NCBI GenBank assembly: GCA_017545365.1
Contig: JAFWOP010000066.1
Location: forward strand, 34,372-98,371
Direction of reading: 5' to 3'
Length of the DNA: 64,000 nucleotides
Origin: Bacteroidales bacterium
GTDB lineage: Bacteria > Bacteroidota > Bacteroidia > Bacteroidales > P3
The notes under the pieces were generated by a model, which worked only from the letters and a program-made list of their open reading frames with translations, searched no databases and had not been told where the DNA came from. Both the position numbers and the translations under genes were made by a program. This document shows positions 9,669 to 17,421 of the stretch, one piece after another (within the stretch, counting starts at the first letter, position 1; every line of letters starts with the position of its first letter).

Positions 9669-11204
9669 ATGATGAACCACCTCATTCACAAACTATTGCT
9701 TGTCGCATTGCTGGTGTGCGGACACGGCTGTTTACAAGCACAGGAACTGCGTGTTGCTTATTCCGAAGTGATGATGGCCCCCGACGACAGCACCCGCTTC
9801 CATGCCCTTAGGAAGCTGCACATCAATGCCATGGAGAACGGTATAGCCGTCAGCTACAAGGGGGTGGACACGTTGTGGCTTGACATACCCGCCGACGCAC
9901 AGAGTATACCTCTTGGAAGCCTCAACGACTTTGGCGGCACCGTGCTAGTGGTACGGAACAACAGCCACCACCTTTTCCTCTTCAGCCACAGACCTGCAAA
10001 CGGCATGTTGTCTTTGGACAGCACAGCTGCCATAAGCTACGACAACCTGCATTATGCCATCGACAGCGGCGACTACCGCGGCTTTCCAACCCTACGCGAA
10101 GGCCGCTGGCTGGTGGAAGTCACCGACAGCACCCCTTGGGTCGCCCAACGCGAAGGGCGTTCCTACGGCCATTATCGCAAGGAATTGATGTACGTCGAAA
10201 ACGGCTTCAGCCCCGACCGTCCGGCCATGCCCTATAGCGGCAGCCGCTCCCACGCATCGCTCAGAGGCTGTCCGCTGGATGACGACACCCTCTTCACCTT
10301 CGGCAATCTCACACTGCTCCGCGACAGCAACTCCACTTATCGTACCTGTCTGCTCGACCTCAACGAGCAGACCAATGCCTACCTGCACCACATCGTCGTC
10401 AAAACGCCACCCAGCAGCATGACCGACGACCGTCTTTTACGCATCTACAACTGCTATCGCGTAACGCTTGATCAAATCAGCATCCTCGGCACCTACTCCA
10501 CAAGCAACCACTCTGGCTACGGTATCCTTATGGACAACTGCCGCCACACCTTGGTGCAACACCTATATGCCCGTTCGGCATGGGGCATCTTCGGCACCAA
10601 CAACATGCACAGCACCGTAATAGAAGAAAGCGACTTCAACCGTTTCGACATCCATTGCTATGGCCGTGATGTCACCATTCGGCGCTGCCGACAGCACGAC
10701 GGTTACAACCAATACGCATCAGTCTATGGCACTATCCTCTACAGTGGATGTACTTTCAGCAACTTCACACCCCTGCTCATCGAGGCCAGCTACAACGCCT
10801 ACCCCCATTTCTCTTTCGAGATGGTAGACTGCGACTGGCACCTCACCCGCCAGCGCCACACCCTGATGCTGGCCGGACGGTTGGACAACGGAAACCCCGC
10901 CCGACACGAATTGCAAGAGAAATGCCTGCCCGACATCAGCCTCTCAGGGCTTTCGTTGACGGCTGAACGAAGAGTACGCACACTGACTCTACTACATTAT
11001 AACGGCACTATCGACCCCATAACCATCGGCGGTATCCGAAACATAAGCATCTCAGACCTGTCTGGCAACCCACTAAGGTTACAGCTCATAGACCGACCCT
11101 CCAGCTTGACCCTCTCCAACAAGGTGTCGCTCACCCTCCCTTCTGGAAGCCGACAACTGCATCAATTCAAAAAAAAGTCTCTGTCTTTGATAAATACGCA
11201 TTGA
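9669..11204 (+). CDS. Secreted parallel beta-helix-like protein
   Basis: A 511-residue protein with a clear signal peptide (MMNHLIHKLLLVALLVCG, cleavage likely after LQAQ). Residues from about 240 to 480 contain successive short strands with regularly spaced Asn, Cys and Ile (IYNCYRVTLDQISILG, GILMDNCRHTLVQHLYARS, GRDVTIRRCRQHDG), the pattern of right-handed parallel beta-helices seen in polysaccharide lyases and surface adhesins. No catalytic residues of a known lyase can be assigned, and there is no T9SS sorting domain, so periplasmic or lipid-independent surface location is open. It starts 9 bases after the symporter gene and may be co-transcribed with it; a functional link is not evident. 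ATG at 9672 is an equally possible start. Confidence 0.7.
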   Translation: MMNHLIHKLLLVALLVCGHGCLQAQELRVAYSEVMMAPDDSTRFHALRKLHINAMENGIAVSYKGVDTLWLDIPADAQSIPLGSLNDFGGTVLVVRNNSHHLFLFSHRPANGMLSLDSTAAISYDNLHYAIDSGDYRGFPTLREGRWLVEVTDSTPWVAQREGRSYGHYRKELMYVENGFSPDRPAMPYSGSRSHASLRGCPLDDDTLFTFGNLTLLRDSNSTYRTCLLDLNEQTNAYLHHIVVKTPPSSMTDDRLLRIYNCYRVTLDQISILGTYSTSNHSGYGILMDNCRHTLVQHLYARSAWGIFGTNNMHSTVIEESDFNRFDIHCYGRDVTIRRCRQHDGYNQYASVYGTILYSGCTFSNFTPLLIEASYNAYPHFSFEMVDCDWHLTRQRHTLMLAGRLDNGNPARHELQEKCLPDISLSGLSLTAERRVRTLTLLHYNGTIDPITIGGIRNISISDLSGNPLRLQLIDRPSSLTLSNKVSLTLPSGSRQLHQFKKKSLSLINTH

Positions 11205-11298
11205 CACTAACTCATAGCCCGACAAACCAACCCCTACTGGACATATTGTCACCAGCTTCACTCTTCTGCCGTTAAAAAAGGTTAAAAAAAACATTCTC

Positions 11299-11328
11299 TT
11301 GATAATTTAAATATTCTTTGTAACTTTG
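11299..11328 (+). promoter_or_regulatory. Promoter of the 11.4-kb secreted protein
   Basis: TTG at 299-301 of this kilobase (11299-11301), a 19-base spacer, then TAACTTTG at 11321-11328 is a very good match to the Bacteroidota promoter. Transcription would start near 11335, leaving about 20 bases before the putative non-ATG start at 11356. Confidence 0.7.
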
Positions 11329-11355
11329 TAAAATAGTTTTCATACCAAAAAACCT

Positions 11356-12735
11356 ATTGTCATAAACACTAAATCATTATTAATCATCTTATTACTCGCC
11401 ATAGGTTTTCAAACAATGGCTCAGACGGACATCATGGCTCTTCAGGCCAATCTACTAGGGAAAGAGTCTATAATCCGCGAATGGCGCGACGACTTCTCGG
11501 TGGCCTTTGTCTTAGACCCTTCTGGCGACGGCTATTTCGCCCTCATAAACCCTGGACTTACAACCATCAAGACTGCGAAAATCCCTTCCGGCGACTTGAT
11601 AACCGACTTCCGCATCCACAACGACTCCGTCTTCTTCTGCGGAAGCCGCTCTATAGGTTCAGTTCCGTTCCCCTCTGGTATGCCACAAGGGTTTGTGGGC
11701 TGTTTCGATATTCAGCAATTGTTCAGCGATGCCGACCCGCTCAACTATTACCTCTTCCCATACACTAACGACCCCGGAGACCACTATATCACCGTCCCTC
11801 AGCGTATGGACCTGTACCAAGTTGGCAGCACCACTCACATAGCCCTGGTCAGCAAATGCGAGCTGCACCCAATGATGGGGGTCTACCACCGCACCACGCT
11901 GTGCGATGTCGCCTGCACTGTCAATGGCTGGTCATACTACTATTATTATAACAAGGACGGCATCGAGTACTATACCGACATCGTGACCAACCCAAACTAT
12001 GTGGTGGCGGTGGCCAGGGACACTCTTTTCCAGAAGTGCCATATAGACGTGTTCCTCGCCAATGGGCAGTTCGTTTCAAATCCCCTCCTCCCAAACAACA
12101 CCTTTGTACTCACCGACGAACCACCCATCGGCGACATACGCGTGGACTACATCGCGGAAGACAAATTTGTGCTGGCCTATCAGTATAAGAACAGCTCTCA
12201 CGCTGGATCCACCATCAAGATATTCCACATCGACCCCTATACCTCCACCATCCTTATAGATGGCTCCTACGTCACCCCGCACATCCCAGCTCCGCTGTAT
12301 GGTGGCGGATGGGCGGCAGTACAACTGATGTCTGACGTTGCGACCAACAGTCTCTTTTTCCTTCAGCATAGCCAGACCTCCTTCGCCACACCAAACGAAA
12401 GCCTCTTGTGCCGATACGACCTAGGCGCATTGCCTTTAGGAGTTGAATCATTACTGTACACGTCCAAGCTCCAATGGCAACGGGCCGACCTCCTTTCGGG
12501 AACGCACATCAGACAAATAGGGCAGAACTCCTTGGGCGAACTCATCGTGATGGAACTTACCTACACTGGTGCCTATTCTGGCAACTGCATGACCCCTAAC
12601 ACACTACTCTACGATGACTCTTACCCAACAACCTCCTTGGAGAAAAGAGATGTGAATAAGGTTAATCACCCACTCTCTCTTACACGCGAATATCCCATCC
12701 TGCAAGACCACCCGCTTGAAAATTTTTGCGAGTAG
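11356..12735 (+). CDS. Secreted protein of unknown function, apparently with a non-ATG start
   Basis: The first ATG in frame is 11416, but the 20 codons before it encode a textbook signal peptide: a Lys in NTK, the hydrophobic core SLLIILLLAIGF, then QTMAQ with cleavage after Ala-Gln expected. The frame is open only back to 11332, with no ATG, GTG or TTG in it; the candidate starts are ATT (11356) or ATA (11362), both just after a well-placed promoter. I therefore extend the gene to 11356 (459 residues). The mature part is rich in beta strands and aromatic residues, lacks a T9SS tail, and resembles no family I know; WD/propeller-like folding is possible but speculative. If the ATG at 11416 is used the protein would be 439 residues and cytoplasmic. 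Confidence 0.65.
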   Translation: MVINTKSLLIILLLAIGFQTMAQTDIMALQANLLGKESIIREWRDDFSVAFVLDPSGDGYFALINPGLTTIKTAKIPSGDLITDFRIHNDSVFFCGSRSIGSVPFPSGMPQGFVGCFDIQQLFSDADPLNYYLFPYTNDPGDHYITVPQRMDLYQVGSTTHIALVSKCELHPMMGVYHRTTLCDVACTVNGWSYYYYYNKDGIEYYTDIVTNPNYVVAVARDTLFQKCHIDVFLANGQFVSNPLLPNNTFVLTDEPPIGDIRVDYIAEDKFVLAYQYKNSSHAGSTIKIFHIDPYTSTILIDGSYVTPHIPAPLYGGGWAAVQLMSDVATNSLFFLQHSQTSFATPNESLLCRYDLGALPLGVESLLYTSKLQWQRADLLSGTHIRQIGQNSLGELIVMELTYTGAYSGNCMTPNTLLYDDSYPTTSLEKRDVNKVNHPLSLTREYPILQDHPLENFCE

Positions 12736-12804
12736 TTTGCCTTCCCTCTACCTATCCCTCAAGCACAACAAACCTGTTAACCATTATCAATAATAACACT
12801 GAAT

Positions 12805-14211
12805 ATGAAAAAGATAATATTTGTAATAGCCTTTCTGTCGACTCTTAGCCTGAACGCCCAGCATGCCTGGCGGGTGGGCGACACCGTGCAGGGTCGGTAC
12901 ACTCGCGACACCGACTATTTCTACCAATGGTGGTGCGACTCGGTGGACAGTGACGCACCCCTTCTTCTTGATGTTATGTTTTTAGGAGCTGTTGACGGTT
13001 GGCGTGTAAGATACAACTACACCGACAGACCTCTGCGGATAGCTGGACTAGCTGCCTGCTTTTATTTCCCTGATTGGATATTAGACTCGAATGGTTTCCC
13101 ACCCGACTCCATCATGACTCTGCCAGAGTACCTGTTGCTGTTTGACGCCACACCGGACTCTTTTGCACTTAAGGCCCAAGTACCCATTCAGCTCAGCATA
13201 CCGCACCGATACATGTCATTCTACAACCATTCTCCTACGGGTTGTTGTGAAAGGTATTTTGACCGCCCGGGTACTCATCATCTGTATGAGTATTATTTCG
13301 ACAAACCTATTACTGTGGAGGACTCGTTCTATGTTGGGGGGACAAACCACAATGGTACTGCTACCCAATGGGTAGACCATGGTGACACTTCGTATGCAAT
13401 AAGCATACACACAAATGGCCCCCTATATTACGGCTCAATCGAGATGAACAGCTATAAAGGGCCGGTAGATTATTATCTTGGAATGGGCTATCCATGCGAC
13501 ACCAACACCTGTCCATACCTCCCCGACCAACTTTATAGGGTATGGCAAGCCTATAATGCACAAGTGGGAGCTGGCGACACCGTCTATAGACTCCAGAACG
13601 ACTTTCTGGTCGTACTCCCCATCATCGACCCCGACCCCTCCTCCCTCACCTGCCACGAAATTGCTTCCCCATACGTCTCCATCATCTCCCCAGGAAACGT
13701 CCACATTACTTGGAACAGTTATGACTACCAGATTGCCTGGGAGGTCAGCTACTGCCCCGAAGGGGTCAGCCCCGATGCCGGCACTATCATCTACTGCACC
13801 TCCCCCTCATGCGACATCACCGTCCCCGACCTCACCACCAGTTGGAAGGTATATGTGAGAGGCGTATGCTCTTATTGCAACGGCCTCCACACCGTGTACA
13901 GCGACTGGGATCAGGGGACCTACATCTACCGCTACCAGCCTCAAGATCCAGAGGGCATCGGCGACATGCAGAACCCCGACGACAACAGCCTCACCCTACG
14001 CCCCAACCCGGCGAAGGACCATGTGCAGCTACTTTCGACCTACGACCTTTCCAAAGTCGAAATAGCCGACGGCCTCGGCCGAATCATCCTCTCGCTGCCC
14101 GCTGAAGGCCATTCCACCATCATCGACATCAGTCCCTTGACAAAAGGCAGCTACGTAGTGATGGCCCACACCTCTTTGGGCATCTCCACCCAACGGCTGT
14201 TGGTGGAATAG
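12805..14211 (+). CDS. T9SS-exported protein with C-terminal sorting domain
   Basis: A 468-residue protein with signal peptide MKKIIFVIAFLSTLSLNAQ. The N-terminal 290 residues are of unknown fold; residues about 295-385 look like a fibronectin III/jelly-roll type module (VHITWNSYDYQIAWEVSYC, TSWKVYVRGVC). From GIGDMQNPD to the end is a T9SS type A sorting domain with the characteristic LRPNPAKD, VEIADGLGRII and GSYVVMAHT strands. It should be exported through the outer membrane. It follows the preceding secreted protein by 69 bases and could share its transcript. No enzyme motif is visible. Confidence 0.8.
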   Translation: MKKIIFVIAFLSTLSLNAQHAWRVGDTVQGRYTRDTDYFYQWWCDSVDSDAPLLLDVMFLGAVDGWRVRYNYTDRPLRIAGLAACFYFPDWILDSNGFPPDSIMTLPEYLLLFDATPDSFALKAQVPIQLSIPHRYMSFYNHSPTGCCERYFDRPGTHHLYEYYFDKPITVEDSFYVGGTNHNGTATQWVDHGDTSYAISIHTNGPLYYGSIEMNSYKGPVDYYLGMGYPCDTNTCPYLPDQLYRVWQAYNAQVGAGDTVYRLQNDFLVVLPIIDPDPSSLTCHEIASPYVSIISPGNVHITWNSYDYQIAWEVSYCPEGVSPDAGTIIYCTSPSCDITVPDLTTSWKVYVRGVCSYCNGLHTVYSDWDQGTYIYRYQPQDPEGIGDMQNPDDNSLTLRPNPAKDHVQLLSTYDLSKVEIADGLGRIILSLPAEGHSTIIDISPLTKGSYVVMAHTSLGISTQRLLVE

Positions 14212-14231
14212 AAAGTGGCACTTATGCAATA

Positions 14232-14389
14232 TATGACTGACTTTTCAGCAGCCTTGAAGAGGCTGATTCTCAACAGCCCCATACCTGTAACGCAGTGTGG
14301 GGCAGGTGAAATGCCCACTTCTCAGCGTCTCGGAGACACGCGCACTCAACCCAATATGGAAAAATCAGTCATATTTTACACTAGAGCGA
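14232..14389 (+). mobile_element. MITE-like three-hairpin element, copy 1
   Basis: Terminal inverted repeats ATGACTGACTTTTC (14233) and GAAAAATCAGTCAT (about 14359-14372), followed by CTAGAGCGA. Inside are three hairpins in series: AGCAGCCT..AGGCTG, GCCCCATAC..GTGTGGGGC with ACGCAGTG in the loop side, and GCGTCTC..GAGACACGC. The same layout recurs at 47511-47754 and 63838-64000. No transposase is encoded. Confidence 0.8.
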
Positions 14390-14419
14390 AGTTTTTTTCA
14401 ATAATTGGCAAAAAATGTG

Positions 14420-14427
14420 TATCTTTG
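14420..14427 (+). promoter_or_regulatory. -7 promoter element upstream of the Ser/Arg-repeat protein
   Basis: TATCTTTG followed by CA; about 59 bases before the preferred ATG at 14486. It sits directly after MITE copy 1. Confidence 0.6.
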
Positions 14428-14485
14428 CAAAATTAAATAGCACAATGTGATACTAAATAACAAAGAACCGATAACACATACAGCC

Positions 14486-15841
14486 ATGAAAAAGATTGTT
14501 TTAACGCTGGCACTGATGATTGCGACACTGACTGTCGCTGCCGAAAACATCCTCTACTTCACGTACAACCAAGCCGCCCGCACCGTGGCCTGCCTGAACA
14601 ACCAGGACGAGCTGATGATTTACTGCGGCTATGAAGACGAGTTGCCCACCTACGTGCTTATCAACGAGGTCTGGGCCGAACAAATCAGTTCGTCATTCTA
14701 CGAAATATGGCTCTATGGCTACGACGCCTACACAGGCGAAGAGGTCTACATGCCTATCGACCTAGAGTGCATATACCTGATGCAAAACCGCAACATCTAT
14801 AGTGCTGCACAATACCTACGCTTCAAATACACCCATCGCCGCCCCACATTCGCATGGGCCATGCCTCCCTACAACCCCTTCGTGCGCGCCCCGCGGCCTG
14901 TGGTCTACTACTACACCTATCACTACGACATCCATCGTCCGGGCTGGCACTACCGCAACTACCCGCACATGCACTACCACCCCTACTACCGCCGTCTCCC
15001 GAACTATCCCGCTCCTATGCCGCCCAAACCCTACACCCCAGGCGTGAACCGTCCTGGCTACACCGAGAATCCTAATGGAGGCTTCTCCTATACCAACGAG
15101 CCGCTGGTGGGTCACATCACCACCACACGCTCCCAGACCCGTGTACAGAACGATCCGACTCAGCGCAGCGGCAACCGCATCACCAGCAACCGTGGCGAGA
15201 ACACCATCACTACCACCGACCGCGTCTCTGGCAGCCGTAGCACCAGTGCTGCTCCCAGCCGCACCGGAGAAGTGAGTGCCGGCAGCTCCCGCGGCACCGG
15301 CACCTCCAGCCGCAGCGGAGTCTCCTCCGACAACAACTCCTCTCGCAATGCTGGCACCTCCAGCCGCAGCGGGGTCTCCTCCGACAACAACTCCTCTCGC
15401 AATGCTGGCACCTCCAGCCGCAGCGGGGTCTCTTCCGACAACAACTCCTCTCGCAGCGCTGGCACCTCCAGCCGCAGCGGGGTCACTTCCGACAACAAAT
15501 CCTCTCGCAGCGCTGGCACCTCTAGCCGCAGCGGGGTCACTTCCGACAACAATTCCTCTCGCAGCGCAGGCACCTCCAGCCGCAGCGGGGTCTCCTCTGA
15601 CAACAACGCCTCTCGCAGCGCAGGTACCTCCAGCCGCAGCGGGGTCTCCTCTGACAACAACGCCTCTCGCAGCGCAGGTACCTCCAGCCGCAGCAGCTCT
15701 AACACCAACAAAACCTCTACCCGCACTTCCAGCACCTCCTCCAACCGCAGCGGTGCAAGTACTGAAAGAGGCTCCAACAACAGCCGCGGCAACAGCAGCT
15801 CCAGCTCACGCGGCGGCAACACCGGCAGAGGCTCAAACTAG
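14486..15841 (+). CDS. Secreted protein with Tyr/Pro/His-rich middle and Ser/Arg 18-residue repeats
   Basis: The preferred start is the ATG at 14486, which gives the signal peptide MKKIVLTLALMIATLTVAA; an upstream in-frame ATG at 14447 would add 13 polar residues in front of it. After a globular region (to about residue 110), a Tyr/His/Pro-rich stretch (YYYTYHYDIHRPGWHYRNY) leads into a low-complexity tail made of seven 18-residue repeats, GTSSRSGVSSDNNSSRNA and variants, and a Ser/Asn/Gly/Arg-rich end. There is no sorting domain or enzyme motif. The basic Ser-rich tail suggests a disordered, possibly glycosylated or surface-bound segment; function unknown. A hairpin follows the gene. Confidence 0.75.
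   Translation: MKKIVLTLALMIATLTVAAENILYFTYNQAARTVACLNNQDELMIYCGYEDELPTYVLINEVWAEQISSSFYEIWLYGYDAYTGEEVYMPIDLECIYLMQNRNIYSAAQYLRFKYTHRRPTFAWAMPPYNPFVRAPRPVVYYYTYHYDIHRPGWHYRNYPHMHYHPYYRRLPNYPAPMPPKPYTPGVNRPGYTENPNGGFSYTNEPLVGHITTTRSQTRVQNDPTQRSGNRITSNRGENTITTTDRVSGSRSTSAAPSRTGEVSAGSSRGTGTSSRSGVSSDNNSSRNAGTSSRSGVSSDNNSSRNAGTSSRSGVSSDNNSSRSAGTSSRSGVTSDNKSSRSAGTSSRSGVTSDNNSSRSAGTSSRSGVSSDNNASRSAGTSSRSGVSSDNNASRSAGTSSRSSSNTNKTSTRTSSTSSNRSGASTERGSNNSRGNSSSSSRGGNTGRGSN
15299..15676 (+). repeat. Seven 54-bp tandem coding repeats
   Basis: Each 54-base unit encodes GTSSRSGV[S/T]SDN[N/K][S/A]SR[N/S]A. Units differ by a few substitutions and stay in frame; an eighth partial unit (GTSSRSS) follows. Copy number may vary by slippage. 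Confidence 0.9.
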
Positions 15842-15856
15842 TATAACCGATAATTA

Positions 15857-15916
15857 GAAGTTGAGAGTTGAATATCATCCCGCGCAACTGATGTTCCAAC
15901 TCTCAACTTTTCCCTT
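15857..15916 (+). terminator. Hairpin from inverted AATTCTC-family repeats, probable terminator
   Basis: AGTTGAGAGTTG (about 15860-15871) pairs with CAACTCTCAACT (about 15897-15908), followed by TTTTCCCTTTT. It sits between the Ser/Arg-repeat gene and the phosphorylase gene. Confidence 0.6.
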
Positions 15917-15934
15917 TTAACAAACGTTCCTCCT

Positions 15935-16801
15935 ATGTCCATCAAAGAAAGCGAACTGGTACTGGCCCCCGATGGGAGCCTGTATCATATACACCTCACC
16001 GGCGACACCCTGGCCGACAACGTGCTGTTGGTCGGAGACCCTGACCGTGTGAACATGTTTAAAGAGATATTCGAAAGTGTCGAACACGAGTCCTGCAACC
16101 GCGAGCTCCACGCCCTCACCGGACGCTATCATGGCACCCGTTTCACCGCCCTCTCCACCGGCATGGGGTGCGACAACATCGACATCGTGGCCACCGAATT
16201 GGATGCTGCCGCCAACTTCGACCTCGCCGCCCGCACACCCTTGCCCACCCACCGCTCGTTGAACATGGTACGTATCGGCACCTGCGGCTCACTCCGTGGC
16301 GATGTGGACTGCGGCAACCTCGTGGCTTCGCAATACGCCATCGGGCTCGACGGCCTGATGAACTACTACCAGCACGGCCCCGAAGGCTTCATGCCCGACA
16401 TGGAGGAGGCCTTTGCGCAGCACATGCAGCTCGACAGCCGCCTGGCTGCCCCCTACTGCGTCTGCTGTAGCGAACGGCTGCTGGCCAAGGTGGCCGACGG
16501 CATGTTCCATGGCATCACCGCCACCGCCCCCGGATTCTATGGACCCCAAGGCCGCAACATCCGCCTGGTCCCCAGCATCGACCATCTGAACGAGAAGCTG
16601 GCAGCCTTCAGTTGGAACGGCATCCCCGTCACCAACCTCGAGATGGAGACCTCAGCCATCTATGGCTTCGCCAACGCTCTGGGCCACCAGCCACTGACCG
16701 TCTGCCTCATCGTCGCCAACCGCGCCCTAGGCACCTTTCTCAACGACTACCACACACCCATGCGCCAAGCCATCGGCACCATTATCGAACGTCTTGCTTA
16801 A
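15935..16801 (+). CDS. Nucleoside phosphorylase (uridine phosphorylase-like)
   Basis: A 288-residue cytoplasmic enzyme of the PNP/UDP family, which splits nucleosides with phosphate to give a base and ribose-1-phosphate in nucleoside salvage. Diagnostic segments are LLVGDPDRV near residue 30, STGMGCDNIDIVATEL near 70-85, RIGTCGSLRGDV near 112-123 and NLEMETSAIYGF near 235-246; the last carries the ribose-binding Met-Glu. Uridine preference is the common annotation of this Bacteroidota branch but cannot be proven from sequence alone. The gene stands alone, preceded by a hairpin terminator and followed by a three-hairpin repeat. Confidence 0.88.
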   Translation: MSIKESELVLAPDGSLYHIHLTGDTLADNVLLVGDPDRVNMFKEIFESVEHESCNRELHALTGRYHGTRFTALSTGMGCDNIDIVATELDAAANFDLAARTPLPTHRSLNMVRIGTCGSLRGDVDCGNLVASQYAIGLDGLMNYYQHGPEGFMPDMEEAFAQHMQLDSRLAAPYCVCCSERLLAKVADGMFHGITATAPGFYGPQGRNIRLVPSIDHLNEKLAAFSWNGIPVTNLEMETSAIYGFANALGHQPLTVCLIVANRALGTFLNDYHTPMRQAIGTIIERLA

Positions 16802-16802
16802 G

Positions 16803-16908
16803 GAGAATTCTATGAATCACCCCATCGGGGTGAGATATGAATAACACCGTACGCAGTGCGGTGATTATCTGAGGTAAACAGATGCGTCCCGATAGGGACG
16901 CGACACGA
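16803..16908 (+). repeat. Three-hairpin intergenic repeat, diverged relative of the MITE-like element
   Basis: Three hairpins in series: CACCCCATCGGGGTG, CACCGTACGCAGTGCGGTG and GCGTCCCGATAGGGACGC. The ACGCAGTG core of the second and the GCGTCCC..GGGACGC third hairpin are shared with the elements at 47.5 and 63.9 kb, but the terminal inverted repeats are missing. An AAGGAG followed by a ten-codon reading frame overlaps the first hairpin and is probably fortuitous. Confidence 0.6.
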
Positions 16909-16945
16909 AAACAAATAAAAAGAACCCACTTTAAGTTTCATCCCC

Positions 16946-17407
16946 ATGCGACACACACCTTTTTTCGTAATCAGCCTCTTCCTGCTTCTCCCCTTCCTAG
17001 GAGGGGCACAAACACAGCCCGACTATATCCCCGAGCAGCTGGGGCGCGACTCGCACCATATCATCCAGTCCCTCGGCGCCTTTGTCGGCAACGAACGGGC
17101 TGAGAGCCAAGCCTTCGACATCACCTATATGCCGGCAGGTAATGGCGTGGACGGCATCATGATTATCAACACCGCCGACTACCGCTGCACCTTCAAACTC
17201 GACCAGCAATACGACATGTGCTACGAGCTGGCCATCGACATCCGCTCCCAAGAATTCCTCACCCAGTTCTACAACCTCTTCGCAGTCTACCGCACCGAGA
17301 ACATGGACGACTACCGCATCATGAGCTTTGGCAACGAGAAACTGCGTGTCAGCGAAACACCCTCCACCACCTCCAAATACCGCAGCTTCAAGTTCACCAT
17401 CGAGTAG
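16946..17407 (+). CDS. Small exported protein of unknown function
   Basis: A 153-residue protein with a signal peptide (MRHTPFFVISLFLLLPFLGGAQ). The mature part (about 130 residues) has alternating strands such as GVDGIMIINTADYRCTF and YRIMSFGNEKLRV, with two cysteines. I do not recognise the family. The stop at 17407 is 14 bases before the ATG of the large helicase fusion, so the two may be co-transcribed, which is odd for an exported and a DNA-acting protein. Confidence 0.6.
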   Translation: MRHTPFFVISLFLLLPFLGGAQTQPDYIPEQLGRDSHHIIQSLGAFVGNERAESQAFDITYMPAGNGVDGIMIINTADYRCTFKLDQQYDMCYELAIDIRSQEFLTQFYNLFAVYRTENMDDYRIMSFGNEKLRVSETPSTTSKYRSFKFTIE

Positions 17408-17421
17408 ACCCTGTGCCGTTC

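Noticed and set aside
14281..14310. Hairpins in the MITE-like elements as plain rho-independent terminators
   Set aside because: They lack U-tracts after the stems and recur as a fixed three-hairpin set with terminal repeats, so a mobile element explains them better.
15299..15676. Regular 54-bp repeats resembling a CRISPR array
   Set aside because: The repeats are contiguous without spacers, in frame within a secreted-protein gene, and no cas gene is present. No CRISPR array was seen anywhere in the window.
15160..15822. 220-codon minus-strand frame of Leu/Glu/Pro repeats
   Set aside because: It is the antisense reading of the 54-bp Ser/Arg repeats; no start signal or family.
17218..17421. 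Extension of the helicase fusion by 68 codons
   Set aside because: It overlaps the exported-protein gene in another frame and encodes a non-homologous, His/Pro-rich stretch.
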